A stretch of 64,000 nucleotides of DNA from VFMC01 sp040380855 (GCA_040380855.1 JBEIIG010000003.1:70394-134393); one strand, 5' to 3'. Positions 43,258-51,127 are shown, counted from the stretch's first letter. Numbers and translations are program-made. Notes: generated by a model from the sequence alone, not told the origin.

Positions 43258-43350
43258 GTCAACCTCGACGGCGAAGATCTCTCCGGAAGGCGGGAATCGG
43301 CAAGAGGGGTACCCGATCGGCGTTGTTCAGAGGCGGTGGCGCCGCCCGTA

Positions 43351-43406
43351 CGCTGCCTCGCCGTGCGCCGCCTCGCCGTGCGCCGCCTCGTGGTCCGCCG
43401 CCTCGG
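43351..43406 (+). repeat. 15-bp tandem repeat, about 3.7 copies
   Basis: CGCCGCCTCGCCGTG-type units lie 18 bp beyond the stop of the SCO6745-family gene. The 296-bp gap 43128-43423 otherwise holds the SOS promoter and no gene that I can support. Confidence 0.85.
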
Positions 43407-43423
43407 CGCCCGACTGGCGCAGC

Positions 43424-44302
43424 TCAGTCCTCGAGGCGTCGCGGGTCGAACGTCATCAGTCCGGCATCGACCACTCGCTGGGTGAGCATGCGGCCAACCG
43501 GGCGGAGTGCGGCACAGGTGTCGGTGTCGAGCGCGTTCCACGGTCGCATCGCCAACCGGTCGGTGGCGGCCTCGATGCGATCGCGTTGCGCGCGGCCTGC
43601 ATCGGTGAAGCTGCCGTCGTCGTGCACCAGGCCGCGTTCGGCCATCGACGCCACCCCGGCCGCCCACTCGTCGTCGCTCCACGCCCGGGTGCGCTGCAGC
43701 GCCGCTGCCGGCACGTCGCCCGACGCAGCATGCGAGATGAGGGCATCGAGGCCGCTGAGCCCCTCGACGGTGAGCGCGGCGATGTGCCCGTCGCCGCGGT
43801 ACTCGCGCAGCATCGTCTGTGCATGCCACAGCACGAGGTGTGGCTCGTCGGGCCAGGCCACTTCGGCGTGGCCCGCGAACAGGGGCCTGCCCTCGGGGTG
43901 TTCGCTCGCCACGAGCGCGGCCCGGCGAAGGGTCGCCGCAGCAGTCGCCAACTCGTCGGACCCGAGCACCTCGTCGCCGAACGCGCGCCGCAACGACGAG
44001 TCGACTGCGGCGTAGCGGGCTGCGATCATCCGGGCCGGTGTGACGGTGCTCCATGCGTCGTTCATCGCGTGGGTCACGAGGCCGGGATGGAAGTTGTAGA
44101 ACGTGGCGATGACCACCTCGGGTCCGACGGCGCCCATCGCAGCCACCCGCGACGCGAAGTAGCCGGTGCGATTCCCGGTCACCCCCGCCGCGGCGTAGTG
44201 CGGCGGTGCATCGGGGGTGAAGTAGATCATCCCGTGCACGGCTTCGAACGCTCGCCAGGTGCGGCGGGCCTCGTCGGGTGTGGGTGGGGTCGTTGCGGTC
44301 AC
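43424..44302 (-). CDS. SCO6745-family (SalK-like) protein
   Basis: This 292-residue protein matches the SCO6745 pattern: ARRTWRAFEAVHGMIYFTPDAPPHY, NRTGYFASRVAAMGAVGPEVVIATFYNFHPGLV, and a C-terminal winged-helix-like part (GLVHDDGSFTDAGRAQRDRIEAATDRLA). It was once annotated as a SalK-like protein; its activity is unknown. Start GTG 44302 is chosen because a minus-strand TACGGT (44310-44315) lies 7 nt upstream. Other in-frame GTGs lie inside or beyond that box. Divergent from the SDR gene. Confidence 0.8.
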   Translation of the reverse strand: MTATTPPTPDEARRTWRAFEAVHGMIYFTPDAPPHYAAAGVTGNRTGYFASRVAAMGAVGPEVVIATFYNFHPGLVTHAMNDAWSTVTPARMIAARYAAVDSSLRRAFGDEVLGSDELATAAATLRRAALVASEHPEGRPLFAGHAEVAWPDEPHLVLWHAQTMLREYRGDGHIAALTVEGLSGLDALISHAASGDVPAAALQRTRAWSDDEWAAGVASMAERGLVHDDGSFTDAGRAQRDRIEAATDRLAMRPWNALDTDTCAALRPVGRMLTQRVVDAGLMTFDPRRLED

Positions 44303-44309
44303 GGGATGC

Positions 44310-44329
44310 ACCGTACTCACGCCTACAGT
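44310..44329. promoter_or_regulatory. Back-to-back divergent leaderless promoters
   Basis: The minus-strand -10 TACGGT (44310-44315) and the plus-strand -10 TACAGT (44324-44329) are only 8 bp apart. Each polymerase must therefore cover the other's -10, and the -35 regions would lie in or next to the opposite gene's start. Confidence 0.6.
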
Positions 44330-44335
44330 GCCCTC

Positions 44336-45172
44336 ATGGACGACCTGCGGGGCAAGGTGGCCGTGATCACCGGAGGGGCGAGCGGCATCGGCCGCGCGCT
44401 CGCCGAGCGATTCGCGGCCGAGGGGATGAAGATCGTGATCGCCGACATCGACGAGGTGGCGATGCGCGCGGTGGAGGTGCAGTTGGCCGAGGGTGGTGCC
44501 GAGGTGCTGACCAAGCTGTGCGACACGTCGCTCGAGGCCGAGGTGCAGGCGCTCGCCGATGCAGCCATGTCGCGCTTCGGTGGTGCGCACGTGCTGTGCA
44601 ACAACGCTGGCGTCATCGGCAAGGGCGATGCGTGGCGTAGCCCGATCGCCGTGTGGGACTGGGTGATTGGGATCAACCTCTACGGGGTGATCCACGGCAT
44701 CCGTGCCTTCCTGCCCATCATGGAGGACCAGGGTGAGGGCCACATCGTGAACACGGCATCGATGGCAGGTCTCGTGGCGCTACCCGGTGCTGCGCCCTAC
44801 AACGTCACCAAGACCGGTGTGGTGGCGCTGAGCGAAGGGCTGTACCTGGAACTGACGGCCACCGGTTCGCCGGTGCGGGTGAGCGCGCTCTGCCCCGGGT
44901 TCGTGAAGACCAACCTCGCCAGGGGCCAGAAATGGACCGAGCGGCTGGGCAGCGAACCTGGCGCGGCGCAGACCCCGATGGCCCAGATGATGGATGCCGT
45001 GCTCGCCCAGGGCGTGGAGGAGGGGATCGAAGCGACCGACGTGGCCGACCAGGTGGTCGACGCCATCCGCACCGAGCGCTTCTGGATCCTCACCCATCCC
45101 GAGATGCGCCAGGCGCCGGTCGAGCGGATGCAACGTGCCGCCGCCCAGGTGAACCCCGGCCTCACTGCGTGA
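44336..45172 (+). CDS. Short-chain dehydrogenase/reductase (SDR)
   Basis: This 278-residue enzyme has the classical SDR pattern: VITGGASGIGRALAERF (TGxxxGIG), CNNAGV (NNAG), catalytic serine in NTASMAGL, and YNVTKTG (YxxxK). It uses NAD(P) to interconvert an alcohol and a ketone; substrate unknown. It lacks the long insertion of mycofactocin-dependent SDRs, so I do not link it to the mft genes. ATG 44336 is 6 nt after TACAGT. Confidence 0.92.
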   Translation: MDDLRGKVAVITGGASGIGRALAERFAAEGMKIVIADIDEVAMRAVEVQLAEGGAEVLTKLCDTSLEAEVQALADAAMSRFGGAHVLCNNAGVIGKGDAWRSPIAVWDWVIGINLYGVIHGIRAFLPIMEDQGEGHIVNTASMAGLVALPGAAPYNVTKTGVVALSEGLYLELTATGSPVRVSALCPGFVKTNLARGQKWTERLGSEPGAAQTPMAQMMDAVLAQGVEEGIEATDVADQVVDAIRTERFWILTHPEMRQAPVERMQRAAAQVNPGLTA

Positions 45173-45244
45173 CGCCCTGGGTGCCGTCGCCCGGGCGGCC
45201 CACCGTCGCGCGCCCGCGCGCGGCCACCGCGTAGCATCGCCGCC

Positions 45245-46633
45245 GTGACCGAACGTACGCGCGGGACGAAGACGTCGAACTTCGGCGTCTCGAAGCGCGA
45301 GAACCACGATGCGACGGCGTTCTACGCCCGCTTCTCGCCGCCCGAGGTGAGCGACGACGACACCGTCGCCGCACCGTCGTTCGTCGACCGGATCGTCGTC
45401 GGTGATTCGCGGAACATGGCCGAGGTGGCCGACAACTCGGTGGCCCTGGTGGTGACCTCGCCGCCGTACTTCGCGGGTAAGGCCTATGAAGAGGCGCTCG
45501 GCGAAGGGGCTATTCCGGCCACATACCTGGAGTACCTCGAGATGCTCCGCGACGTGTTCGCCGAATGCGTGCGGGTGCTCGAACCCGGCGGCCGGATCGC
45601 TGTCAATGTCGCCAACCTCGGCCGGCGCCCCTACCGCTCGCTCGCCGCCGACATCACCGCGATCCTGCAGGACGACCTGCGGCTGCTGCTGCGCGGCGAG
45701 GTGGTGTGGGTGAAGCAGCGTGGTGCGTCGGGTAGCTGCGCGTGGGGGAGTTTCCAACGGCCCGGCAACCCGGTGTTGCGCGATGTGAGCGAGCGGGTGA
45801 TCGTCGCTGCGAAGGGTCGATTCGACCGGGCCGTGCCGGCCCCGAAGCGCGCGAAACGAGGTCTGCCCTCGGTGAGCAGCATCACCCGCGACGAGTTCAT
45901 GGAAGCGACCCTCGACGTGTGGGAGCTCCCCGCAGAGAGCGCTTCGCGCGTCGGTCATCCGGCACCGTTCCCGGTGGCGTTGCCCGAGCGGTTGATCCAC
46001 CTCTACACGTACGTGGGCGATGTGGTGCTCGACCCGTTCATGGGCTCGGGCAGCACCGCCGTGGCGGCCGTGCGCACCGGGCGGCATTTCGTCGGCTACG
46101 AAACCGACCCCGCCTACGTGGCCGCTGCAACCGAACGGGCACGTGGGGAACGGGCTGCGGTGGTGGAGGCCACCTCGTCCACGTCGGTCGCGCTCCCCCC
46201 GGGGGGCGCCGGACATCTCGACCCCGTCACGGCCGGAGCCGCAGCGCGCGACCTGGCGCGTCTGGCCCTGGTCGACGCCGGTTTCACCGACCTCGTCGAC
46301 GATGCGTCGGTGGTGCCCGGTGTGCAGCCGACCTTCCGGGCCACGGCCCCCGATGGCACCGTGTGGTGGTTCGAGGTAGCGGGCGGCCGCACTGGTACCC
46401 GGCCGGGCCTGCAGCGGGCCGAGGTGCTGTGGCGCGCCATCGCCAAAGGGGCAGTGGTGGGCGCCCACGATCCGTCGCATCGCTACGCCGTGTTGCACTG
46501 CGGCCTCCCGAGCGGTGCGTCGGGTGGTCGTGCCCTGACCGAGGTGACCGGGCCGGGCCGACCGGTGGCGGGTCTGATCGACCTGCTCGACCCCGATGCC
46601 GCGGCCCAGTTGCGCACCCTGGCCACGGCCTGA
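45245..46633 (+). CDS. Site-specific DNA methyltransferase with extra C-terminal domain
   Basis: This 462-residue protein has an N-terminal beta-class methylase. VTSPPYFAGKAYEEAL (TSPPY, motif IV) comes first and DPFMGSGSTAVAAVRTGRHFVGYE (SAM-binding motif I) follows later, an order typical of N4-cytosine or N6-adenine enzymes. Residues from about 320 form an extra domain with FRATAPDGTVWWFEVAGG, which resembles a PD-(D/E)xK nuclease core with the lysine replaced. No separate restriction gene lies beside it. Start GTG 45245 is 7 nt after TAGCAT (45232-45237). Its TGA stop lies at the start of direct-repeat copy 1. Confidence 0.85.
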   Translation: MTERTRGTKTSNFGVSKRENHDATAFYARFSPPEVSDDDTVAAPSFVDRIVVGDSRNMAEVADNSVALVVTSPPYFAGKAYEEALGEGAIPATYLEYLEMLRDVFAECVRVLEPGGRIAVNVANLGRRPYRSLAADITAILQDDLRLLLRGEVVWVKQRGASGSCAWGSFQRPGNPVLRDVSERVIVAAKGRFDRAVPAPKRAKRGLPSVSSITRDEFMEATLDVWELPAESASRVGHPAPFPVALPERLIHLYTYVGDVVLDPFMGSGSTAVAAVRTGRHFVGYETDPAYVAAATERARGERAAVVEATSSTSVALPPGGAGHLDPVTAGAAARDLARLALVDAGFTDLVDDASVVPGVQPTFRATAPDGTVWWFEVAGGRTGTRPGLQRAEVLWRAIAKGAVVGAHDPSHRYAVLHCGLPSGASGGRALTEVTGPGRPVAGLIDLLDPDAAAQLRTLATA

Positions 46634-46672
46634 GCCGTAGCCGGGCTACAGCCCGGTGATCGTGAGATCGAA
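46631..46672 (+). repeat. 42-bp direct repeat, copy 1
   Basis: Begins TGAGCCGTAG and ends GAGATCGAA, 41 of 42 bases identical to 47747-47788. It starts with the methylase stop codon. On the minus strand it would encode the last residues of YaaA (DLTITGL plus stop), but no yaaA body is attached here. Confidence 0.97.
46641..46656. terminator. Hairpin CCGGGC-TACA-GCCCGG, copy 1
   Basis: A perfect 6-bp GC stem with a 4-nt loop directly after the methylase stop. It lies inside the 42-bp direct repeat, and no T-tract follows. Confidence 0.5.
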
Positions 46673-46714
46673 ATGGTGCTGGCGGGCGGCGAGGACCCTG
46701 GAACACTTGGTCGC

Positions 46715-47749
46715 GTGATCAGGCGTCCACCCCGGCTCCAGGAGGGCGACACCGTTGCAGTCGTCAGCACGTCGTGGGGGGGGGGACCGCATGCGTTCCC
46801 GGCAGTCCACGACGCAGGAGTCGCTGCGCTGGAACGCCTCGGGCTGGTGGTCCGCGAGTACCCGAGCACGCGCCGATCGGCAGCCGACCTTCGAGCCGAT
46901 CCCAGCGGCCGGGCCGCCGATCTGAATGCTGCCTTCGCCGATCCGTCGGTCGCTGCGATCATCGCTTCGATCGGTGGTGACGACTCGGCAAGGATCCTTC
47001 CGCACCTCGACTCGTCGGTGATCCGCGCCAACCCGAAGGTGCTGATGGGCTACTCCGACACGACGACGCAACTGCTGTTCGCGCACCAGCTCGATCTGGT
47101 CACGTTCAACGGACCGTCGGTGATGGCGGGCTTCGCCCAATCGGGTCGGTTCCCTGCGTTCGAGCACCATGTCCGGTCGATCCTGTTCGACCCGACACCC
47201 ACGTACGACTACGTGCCGTACCCGGAATGGGTCGACTCCTACGTCGACTGGAACGTGGCCACCGACCCCACCGAAGTCGGTGCGTTGCGACCTCACGATG
47301 GATGGCGATGGTTGAACGGTTCCGGTCCTGTTCGTGGGCCGCTCGTCGGGGGCTGCATCGAGGTGCTCGAGTTCCTGAAGGGCTCGCGGTACTGGCCGGC
47401 GGAGGAATGGTGGACCGGCAGGATCCTCTTCCTCGAGACGTCGGAGGACGCGCCCTCGGTCGACCAGGTCCGCTACTGGTTGTTCAACTACGGCGTCCAA
47501 GGCATCTTCGATCGGATCAGCGGCCTCGTCGTCGGACGCGCTCGCAGCTACACCGCCGACCAGAAGCGTGCGCTCGACGATGCCATCTTCTCCGTCGTCG
47601 TCGAAGAGTTCGGCGCAACGGGTGTCGCCATCGCCACCAACATGGACTTCGGACACACCGATCCCCAATGGATCCTTCCACTGGGTGTGACGGCCGAGCT
47701 CCACCCAGCAGCGCAGCGCTTCCGGCTGCTCGAACCGGCCGTCGACTGA
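46715..47749 (+). CDS. S66-family LD-carboxypeptidase / MccF-like serine peptidase
   Basis: This 344-residue enzyme has LQEGDTVAVVSTSW at the N-terminus, nucleophile serine in MGYSDTTTQLLF, Glu in RILFLETSEDAPS, and the likely catalytic His in MDFGHTDPQW. S66 enzymes cut LD-peptide bonds in peptidoglycan (LdcA) or inactivate microcin C-type nucleotide peptides (MccF). The length and SWGGGP start fit the MccF side. GTG 46715 is preferred; ATG 46673 is in frame at the edge of the direct repeat. A run of nine Gs (46777-46785) lies in the coding region. It is flanked by 42-bp direct repeats, so it may be acquired. Confidence 0.87.
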   Translation: MIRRPPRLQEGDTVAVVSTSWGGGPHAFPAVHDAGVAALERLGLVVREYPSTRRSAADLRADPSGRAADLNAAFADPSVAAIIASIGGDDSARILPHLDSSVIRANPKVLMGYSDTTTQLLFAHQLDLVTFNGPSVMAGFAQSGRFPAFEHHVRSILFDPTPTYDYVPYPEWVDSYVDWNVATDPTEVGALRPHDGWRWLNGSGPVRGPLVGGCIEVLEFLKGSRYWPAEEWWTGRILFLETSEDAPSVDQVRYWLFNYGVQGIFDRISGLVVGRARSYTADQKRALDDAIFSVVVEEFGATGVAIATNMDFGHTDPQWILPLGVTAELHPAAQRFRLLEPAVD

Positions 47750-47788
47750 GCCGCAGCCGGGCTACAGCCCGGTGATCGTGAGATCGAA
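47747..47788 (+). repeat. 42-bp direct repeat, copy 2
   Basis: Begins TGAGCCGCAG, contains the S66 gene's stop at its first three bases and the end of yaaA (stop at 47762-47764 on the minus strand). It differs from copy 1 at one base. The two copies are 1116 bp apart. Confidence 0.97.
47757..47772. terminator. Hairpin CCGGGC-TACA-GCCCGG, copy 2
   Basis: The same perfect hairpin as at 46641-46656, here between the converging S66 and yaaA genes. The yaaA stop codon lies across its loop. Confidence 0.5.
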
Positions 47789-48490
47789 GCGCTCGTCGGT
47801 CCAGGCATCGAGACCGTCGAGCGGGTGGCCCTTCCACTCGATGAGATGCCGGGCCAACCGGCCCTTCGCCGCTTTCGCATCGTGGCCGGCCACCTTGCCC
47901 GACCGCTCGACGAAGCCGACGCGCACACCGGCTTGCTGATCGTCGGGGGTGTACGCGGCGCGGTGCTCGTTGGGCAGCAGGTCGACCAGGTACCGGCCGC
48001 GTGCCCAGCGGGCGATCTCGGCGCTCACCGCCGGCTGCCACCAGGTGCTGAGCTTGCCCATCGGCGCCAGCGCGGCGCCCATCTTCAGGCGGTAGTCGGG
48101 TGTGGGGTCGTCGAGGGCGACGAGGCCGAGCAGGCCCGACACCACGGCCACCGACTCGAGCGCCCGCCGTCGTGCCGGGGCGCGCAGCGACCCCAGGTCG
48201 AGCGCATCCCACACCACGCCGGTGTAGCGCTGCGCGGCCGGCAGTGACGGCGAACCGACCAGCAGCGCGTTGGCCTCCTGGGCGCGGGCGAGGTGCTTGC
48301 CGCCTACTCCGAGCAGCTTCTCGTCACCGCCGCCGCGTGCCGCAAGCGCAGCGGCCACCTCGGCGCGGCGGGCGCCCAGCATCGGTCCGAATCGTCCGCT
48401 CGCTGGCACCCAGGGGTTACCAGGGTCGCCCGACTCGGCCTTGCCCTCCGATGGCGGGAGGAGGAGAGACAATGAGACATTTTTCGCCAC
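47762..48490 (-). CDS. yaaA: YaaA-family peroxide stress protein
   Basis: This 242-residue protein has the YaaA/DUF328 signature LLLPPSEGKAESG, RYTGVVWDALDLGSL, SGLLGLVALDDPTPDYRLKMGAAL and DLLPNEHRAAY. In E. coli, YaaA lowers free iron during peroxide stress and binds DNA. The start is GTG 48490, as no in-frame ATG precedes LPPSEGK. Only 31 bp separate it from the divergent ferredoxin gene, whose -10 is at 48509-48514. Its 3' end is the source of the 42-bp duplicated sequence. Confidence 0.88.
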   Translation of the reverse strand: MAKNVSLSLLLPPSEGKAESGDPGNPWVPASGRFGPMLGARRAEVAAALAARGGGDEKLLGVGGKHLARAQEANALLVGSPSLPAAQRYTGVVWDALDLGSLRAPARRRALESVAVVSGLLGLVALDDPTPDYRLKMGAALAPMGKLSTWWQPAVSAEIARWARGRYLVDLLPNEHRAAYTPDDQQAGVRVGFVERSGKVAGHDAKAAKGRLARHLIEWKGHPLDGLDAWTDERFDLTITGL

Positions 48491-48508
48491 GGTGTCTCAC
48501 GCACGCTC

Positions 48509-48514
48509 TATGAT
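48509..48514 (+). promoter_or_regulatory. -10 element TATGAT of the ferredoxin-P450 operon
   Basis: A near-consensus -10 located 7 nt before ATG 48522, with no Shine-Dalgarno. It lies in the 31-bp divergent gap with yaaA. Confidence 0.65.
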
Positions 48515-48521
48515 CAGGCCC

Positions 48522-48716
48522 ATGCGCGTCATTATCGACTCCGAGAAGTGCCAAGGGCACAACCGGTGCTATGCCCTCGCCCCCGAACTGTTCGACGTCG
48601 ACGACTACGGACAGGCCATCGCGATGAACGACGGCGTCGTGCCGGCCGGCCTCGAGGCCAAGGCACGCCTCGCTGTGGCGAACTGCCCCGAGTTCGCCAT
48701 CACGATCGAGGACTGA
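48522..48716 (+). CDS. [3Fe-4S]-type ferredoxin, P450 partner
   Basis: This 64-residue ferredoxin has CQGHNRC (C-x2-H-x2-C) and a distal NCPE. The histidine in place of the second cysteine is typical of mycobacterial P450-linked ferredoxins. It ends 1 bp before the P450 gene and surely reduces that enzyme. ATG 48522 is chosen over in-frame ATG 48510 because the latter lies within the TATGAT box. Confidence 0.92.
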   Translation: MRVIIDSEKCQGHNRCYALAPELFDVDDYGQAIAMNDGVVPAGLEAKARLAVANCPEFAITIED

Positions 48717-48717
48717 C

Positions 48718-49956
48718 ATGGCCGACCTGCAGGAACAGCTCGAGGAGCCGTCGAGCCTCTACGGGCCCGTCGCCGACTGGGCGACCGACTTCGACCACGC
48801 CGACCCCGAGTACAACCCCAACGCGCACGAGATCTGGGCCGATCTGCGCGACCGCTGCCCGGTGGCGCACACCGAGCGCTACGGCGGGGCATGGCTTCCC
48901 GTCACCGCTGCCGACGTGTCGCGCATCGCCTACGACACCGACCACTTCACCTCGCGGTCGGTGGTGGTGAACACCGGCGAGGTGCTCGCCGAAGCACCCA
49001 TCGGCGGCGCTCCGCCCATCACCAGCGACCCGCCGTTCCACCACCACGCCCGGCGCTTGCTGCTGCCGCCGTTCGCACCCAAGCAGATCGAACCGTGGGA
49101 CGAGCGCGTGCGCGAACTCTGCAACGAGTTGATCGACGCCATGGGCGACGCCGATGTCGTCGACGCAGCCGTGCAGTACGCACAGCACATCCCCGTCGAC
49201 GTGATCGCGCAGATGCTCGGCTTCCCCCGTAGCGATGCCGCCGTGTTCCGGCACTTCGTGCACGACGTGCTCGAGAACGTGAACAAGCCGGCCGCCTACC
49301 GAGAGGCCGCCTTCGCTCAGCTCGACGCCTACATCGACCGCCAGATCCAAGATCACGTCGACAACCCGCGCGACGACCTCACCGGCTATCTGATGGGTGC
49401 CACCATCTTCGACCAGCCGCTCAGTCACGAGCACGTGCGCGGATCGATCACCCTGCTGCTCATCGCCGGTATCGACACCACCTGGAGCGCCATCGGTTCC
49501 AGCCTGTGGCACCTCGCCAGCACGCCGTCCGACCTGCAGCGCCTGAACGACGACCCGTCGCTGTGGCCCACGGCGGTGGAGGAGTTCCTGCGTGCCTATG
49601 CGCCGGTCACGATGGCGCGCATGGTGGCCAAGGACCACGACTTCAACGGATGCCCGATGAAGGAGGGCGAGTGGGTGCTGCTGCCGTTCCCGGCGCACAA
49701 CCTCGACCCGGCCGAGTTCGAGCGAGCCGACGAGGTGCTGATCGACCGCGAGGTGAACCGCCACGCAGCGTTCGGCCTGGGCATCCACCGCTGCCTCGGC
49801 TCGAACCTGGCACGGCTCGAACTGAGCGTTGCGGTCGAGACGTTCGTGCAGCGTTTCCCGCGCTTCGAACTGGTCGACCCCGCAGCGGTCAGGTGGAGCG
49901 TCGGCCAGATCCGCGGCCCACGCGAGATGCCCGTGCGGGTGCTGGAGCGCCGCTGA
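48718..49956 (+). CDS. Cytochrome P450
   Basis: This 412-residue soluble bacterial P450 has the I-helix oxygen-binding motif IAGIDTTWSAI. The K-helix ExxR is in EEFLRAYAPV. The heme loop FGLGIHRCLGSNLARLEL carries ligand Cys359. It receives electrons from the ferredoxin encoded 1 bp upstream; no reductase gene is adjacent. Substrate unknown, with a hydroxylation of a lipid or terpenoid most likely. Its last 68 bp overlap, on the other strand, the end of the ClC gene. Confidence 0.95.
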   Translation: MADLQEQLEEPSSLYGPVADWATDFDHADPEYNPNAHEIWADLRDRCPVAHTERYGGAWLPVTAADVSRIAYDTDHFTSRSVVVNTGEVLAEAPIGGAPPITSDPPFHHHARRLLLPPFAPKQIEPWDERVRELCNELIDAMGDADVVDAAVQYAQHIPVDVIAQMLGFPRSDAAVFRHFVHDVLENVNKPAAYREAAFAQLDAYIDRQIQDHVDNPRDDLTGYLMGATIFDQPLSHEHVRGSITLLLIAGIDTTWSAIGSSLWHLASTPSDLQRLNDDPSLWPTAVEEFLRAYAPVTMARMVAKDHDFNGCPMKEGEWVLLPFPAHNLDPAEFERADEVLIDREVNRHAAFGLGIHRCLGSNLARLELSVAVETFVQRFPRFELVDPAAVRWSVGQIRGPREMPVRVLERR

Positions 49957-51127
49957 CCGCGTGGTGGTAGATGCCGGTGCGGCCTGCTACGGCACGGGCG
50001 CACCAGCACACCAACAACGCCGGCAGCACGGCATGCAAACCGAACAGTTCGCCGGCCATCGCAGCGCCGGCGAGCGGCAGATGGGCTGCGCCCGCGAACA
50101 CCGCGACGAACCCGAGTGAGGTGAGCGCCACACCCGGCAGGCCGAGCGGCGTGGCGAGCACCGAGCCCAGCGTGCCGCCCACCACGAACAGGGGTGTCAC
50201 CTCGCCGCCCACGAACCCGGTGCCGAGGGCCAGCACGGTGAAGCCCAACTTCAGCCACGGCACCCAGCCACCCACGGCGGCGCCGGCGAAGGCTTCGTCG
50301 ACCAACGGCAGCGACAACCCGAGGTACTGCCGCCCCAGCAGCAGCGCCAGGCCGAGGGTGGCCGCGCCACCGAGTGCGGTGCGTGCGGGCGGCCACGCCA
50401 CCCATCGGGCGGCGCGCCGCTTCCATCGCGGCAACCCCGACGCGAACACCCTCGCCGCCACCCCGAACACGACCCCGGCCAGCACCAGTTTCGGCAGCAG
50501 CAACCACTGCCACGCCAGGTCGAGGCGGGGCCGTGCCGTGTGGTGGTAGCCGAGCCAGCCCACCACGGCATCGCCCACGAACGCTGCGGGCACGGCGGCC
50601 ACGAACGCACGCACGGTGCGGCGTCGGGCCACCTCGACCGCGAACACGACGCCCGCCCACGGCACACCGAACACAGCACCGAACCCGCCCGCCAGTGCGG
50701 CACGGGCCAGCATCGCCCGATGGTCGTGGTCGAGCCGGGCACGGCGCGCGGCGGCGTCGGTGAGCGACGACGACATCTGCACGGCCGTGCCTTCGCGCCC
50801 GACCGATGCACCGACGAGATGGCCGAGCAGCGTGCCCACCAACACCATCGGTGCCATGCGCGCCGGTGCGCCCTGGGTATAGGCGTGGGCCTCGCTCACG
50901 GCGAGCGCGGTGCCGCCCTGCGCTCGCCCGCCGAAGCGGTGGTATGCGCCCCCCACGACGAAGCCACCCACCGGCAGCAGCCACACCAGCCACGTGGCGT
51001 CGACCGTGCGCCACTCGGTCACCCGGTGCAACGCCTCGAGGAACACCCACGAACCGAGCCCGGCGAGCAGCCCCGACACTGCGCCGAGCGTCGCCCAGAC
51101 GACGAGACGGCTGACGCGCCGAACCAC
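49889..51127 (-). CDS. ClC-family chloride channel/antiporter
   Basis: This 412-residue protein has about ten membrane helices. It has the selectivity motif ASVGREGTAVQM (GREGP-type, with the gating glutamate), VFGVPWAGVVFAVEV, and FVGGEVTPLFVVGGTLGS (GGxxxP-type). ClC proteins move chloride, or exchange chloride or fluoride for protons. Retention of the gating Glu allows an antiporter. GTG 51127 lies 8 bp after the pcrA stop, so the two are probably co-transcribed. The 3' end overlaps the P450 gene by 68 bp, so the exact C-terminus deserves care. Confidence 0.85.
   Translation of the reverse strand: MVRRVSRLVVWATLGAVSGLLAGLGSWVFLEALHRVTEWRTVDATWLVWLLPVGGFVVGGAYHRFGGRAQGGTALAVSEAHAYTQGAPARMAPMVLVGTLLGHLVGASVGREGTAVQMSSSLTDAAARRARLDHDHRAMLARAALAGGFGAVFGVPWAGVVFAVEVARRRTVRAFVAAVPAAFVGDAVVGWLGYHHTARPRLDLAWQWLLLPKLVLAGVVFGVAARVFASGLPRWKRRAARWVAWPPARTALGGAATLGLALLLGRQYLGLSLPLVDEAFAGAAVGGWVPWLKLGFTVLALGTGFVGGEVTPLFVVGGTLGSVLATPLGLPGVALTSLGFVAVFAGAAHLPLAGAAMAGELFGLHAVLPALLVCWCARAVAGRTGIYHHAVSGAPAPARASRVGRGSGRRST

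Noticed and set aside
44336..45172. SDR as a mycofactocin-dependent dehydrogenase linked to mftE/mftF.
   Set aside because: The sequence lacks the insertion typical of that SDR subfamily near the cofactor site and the gene is several kilobases away on another strand.
46673..46714. Start of the S66 peptidase at ATG 46673.
   Set aside because: The 14 extra residues come from sequence abutting the direct repeat and do not resemble the family. GTG 46715 gives the expected N-terminus (VIRRPPRLQEGD).
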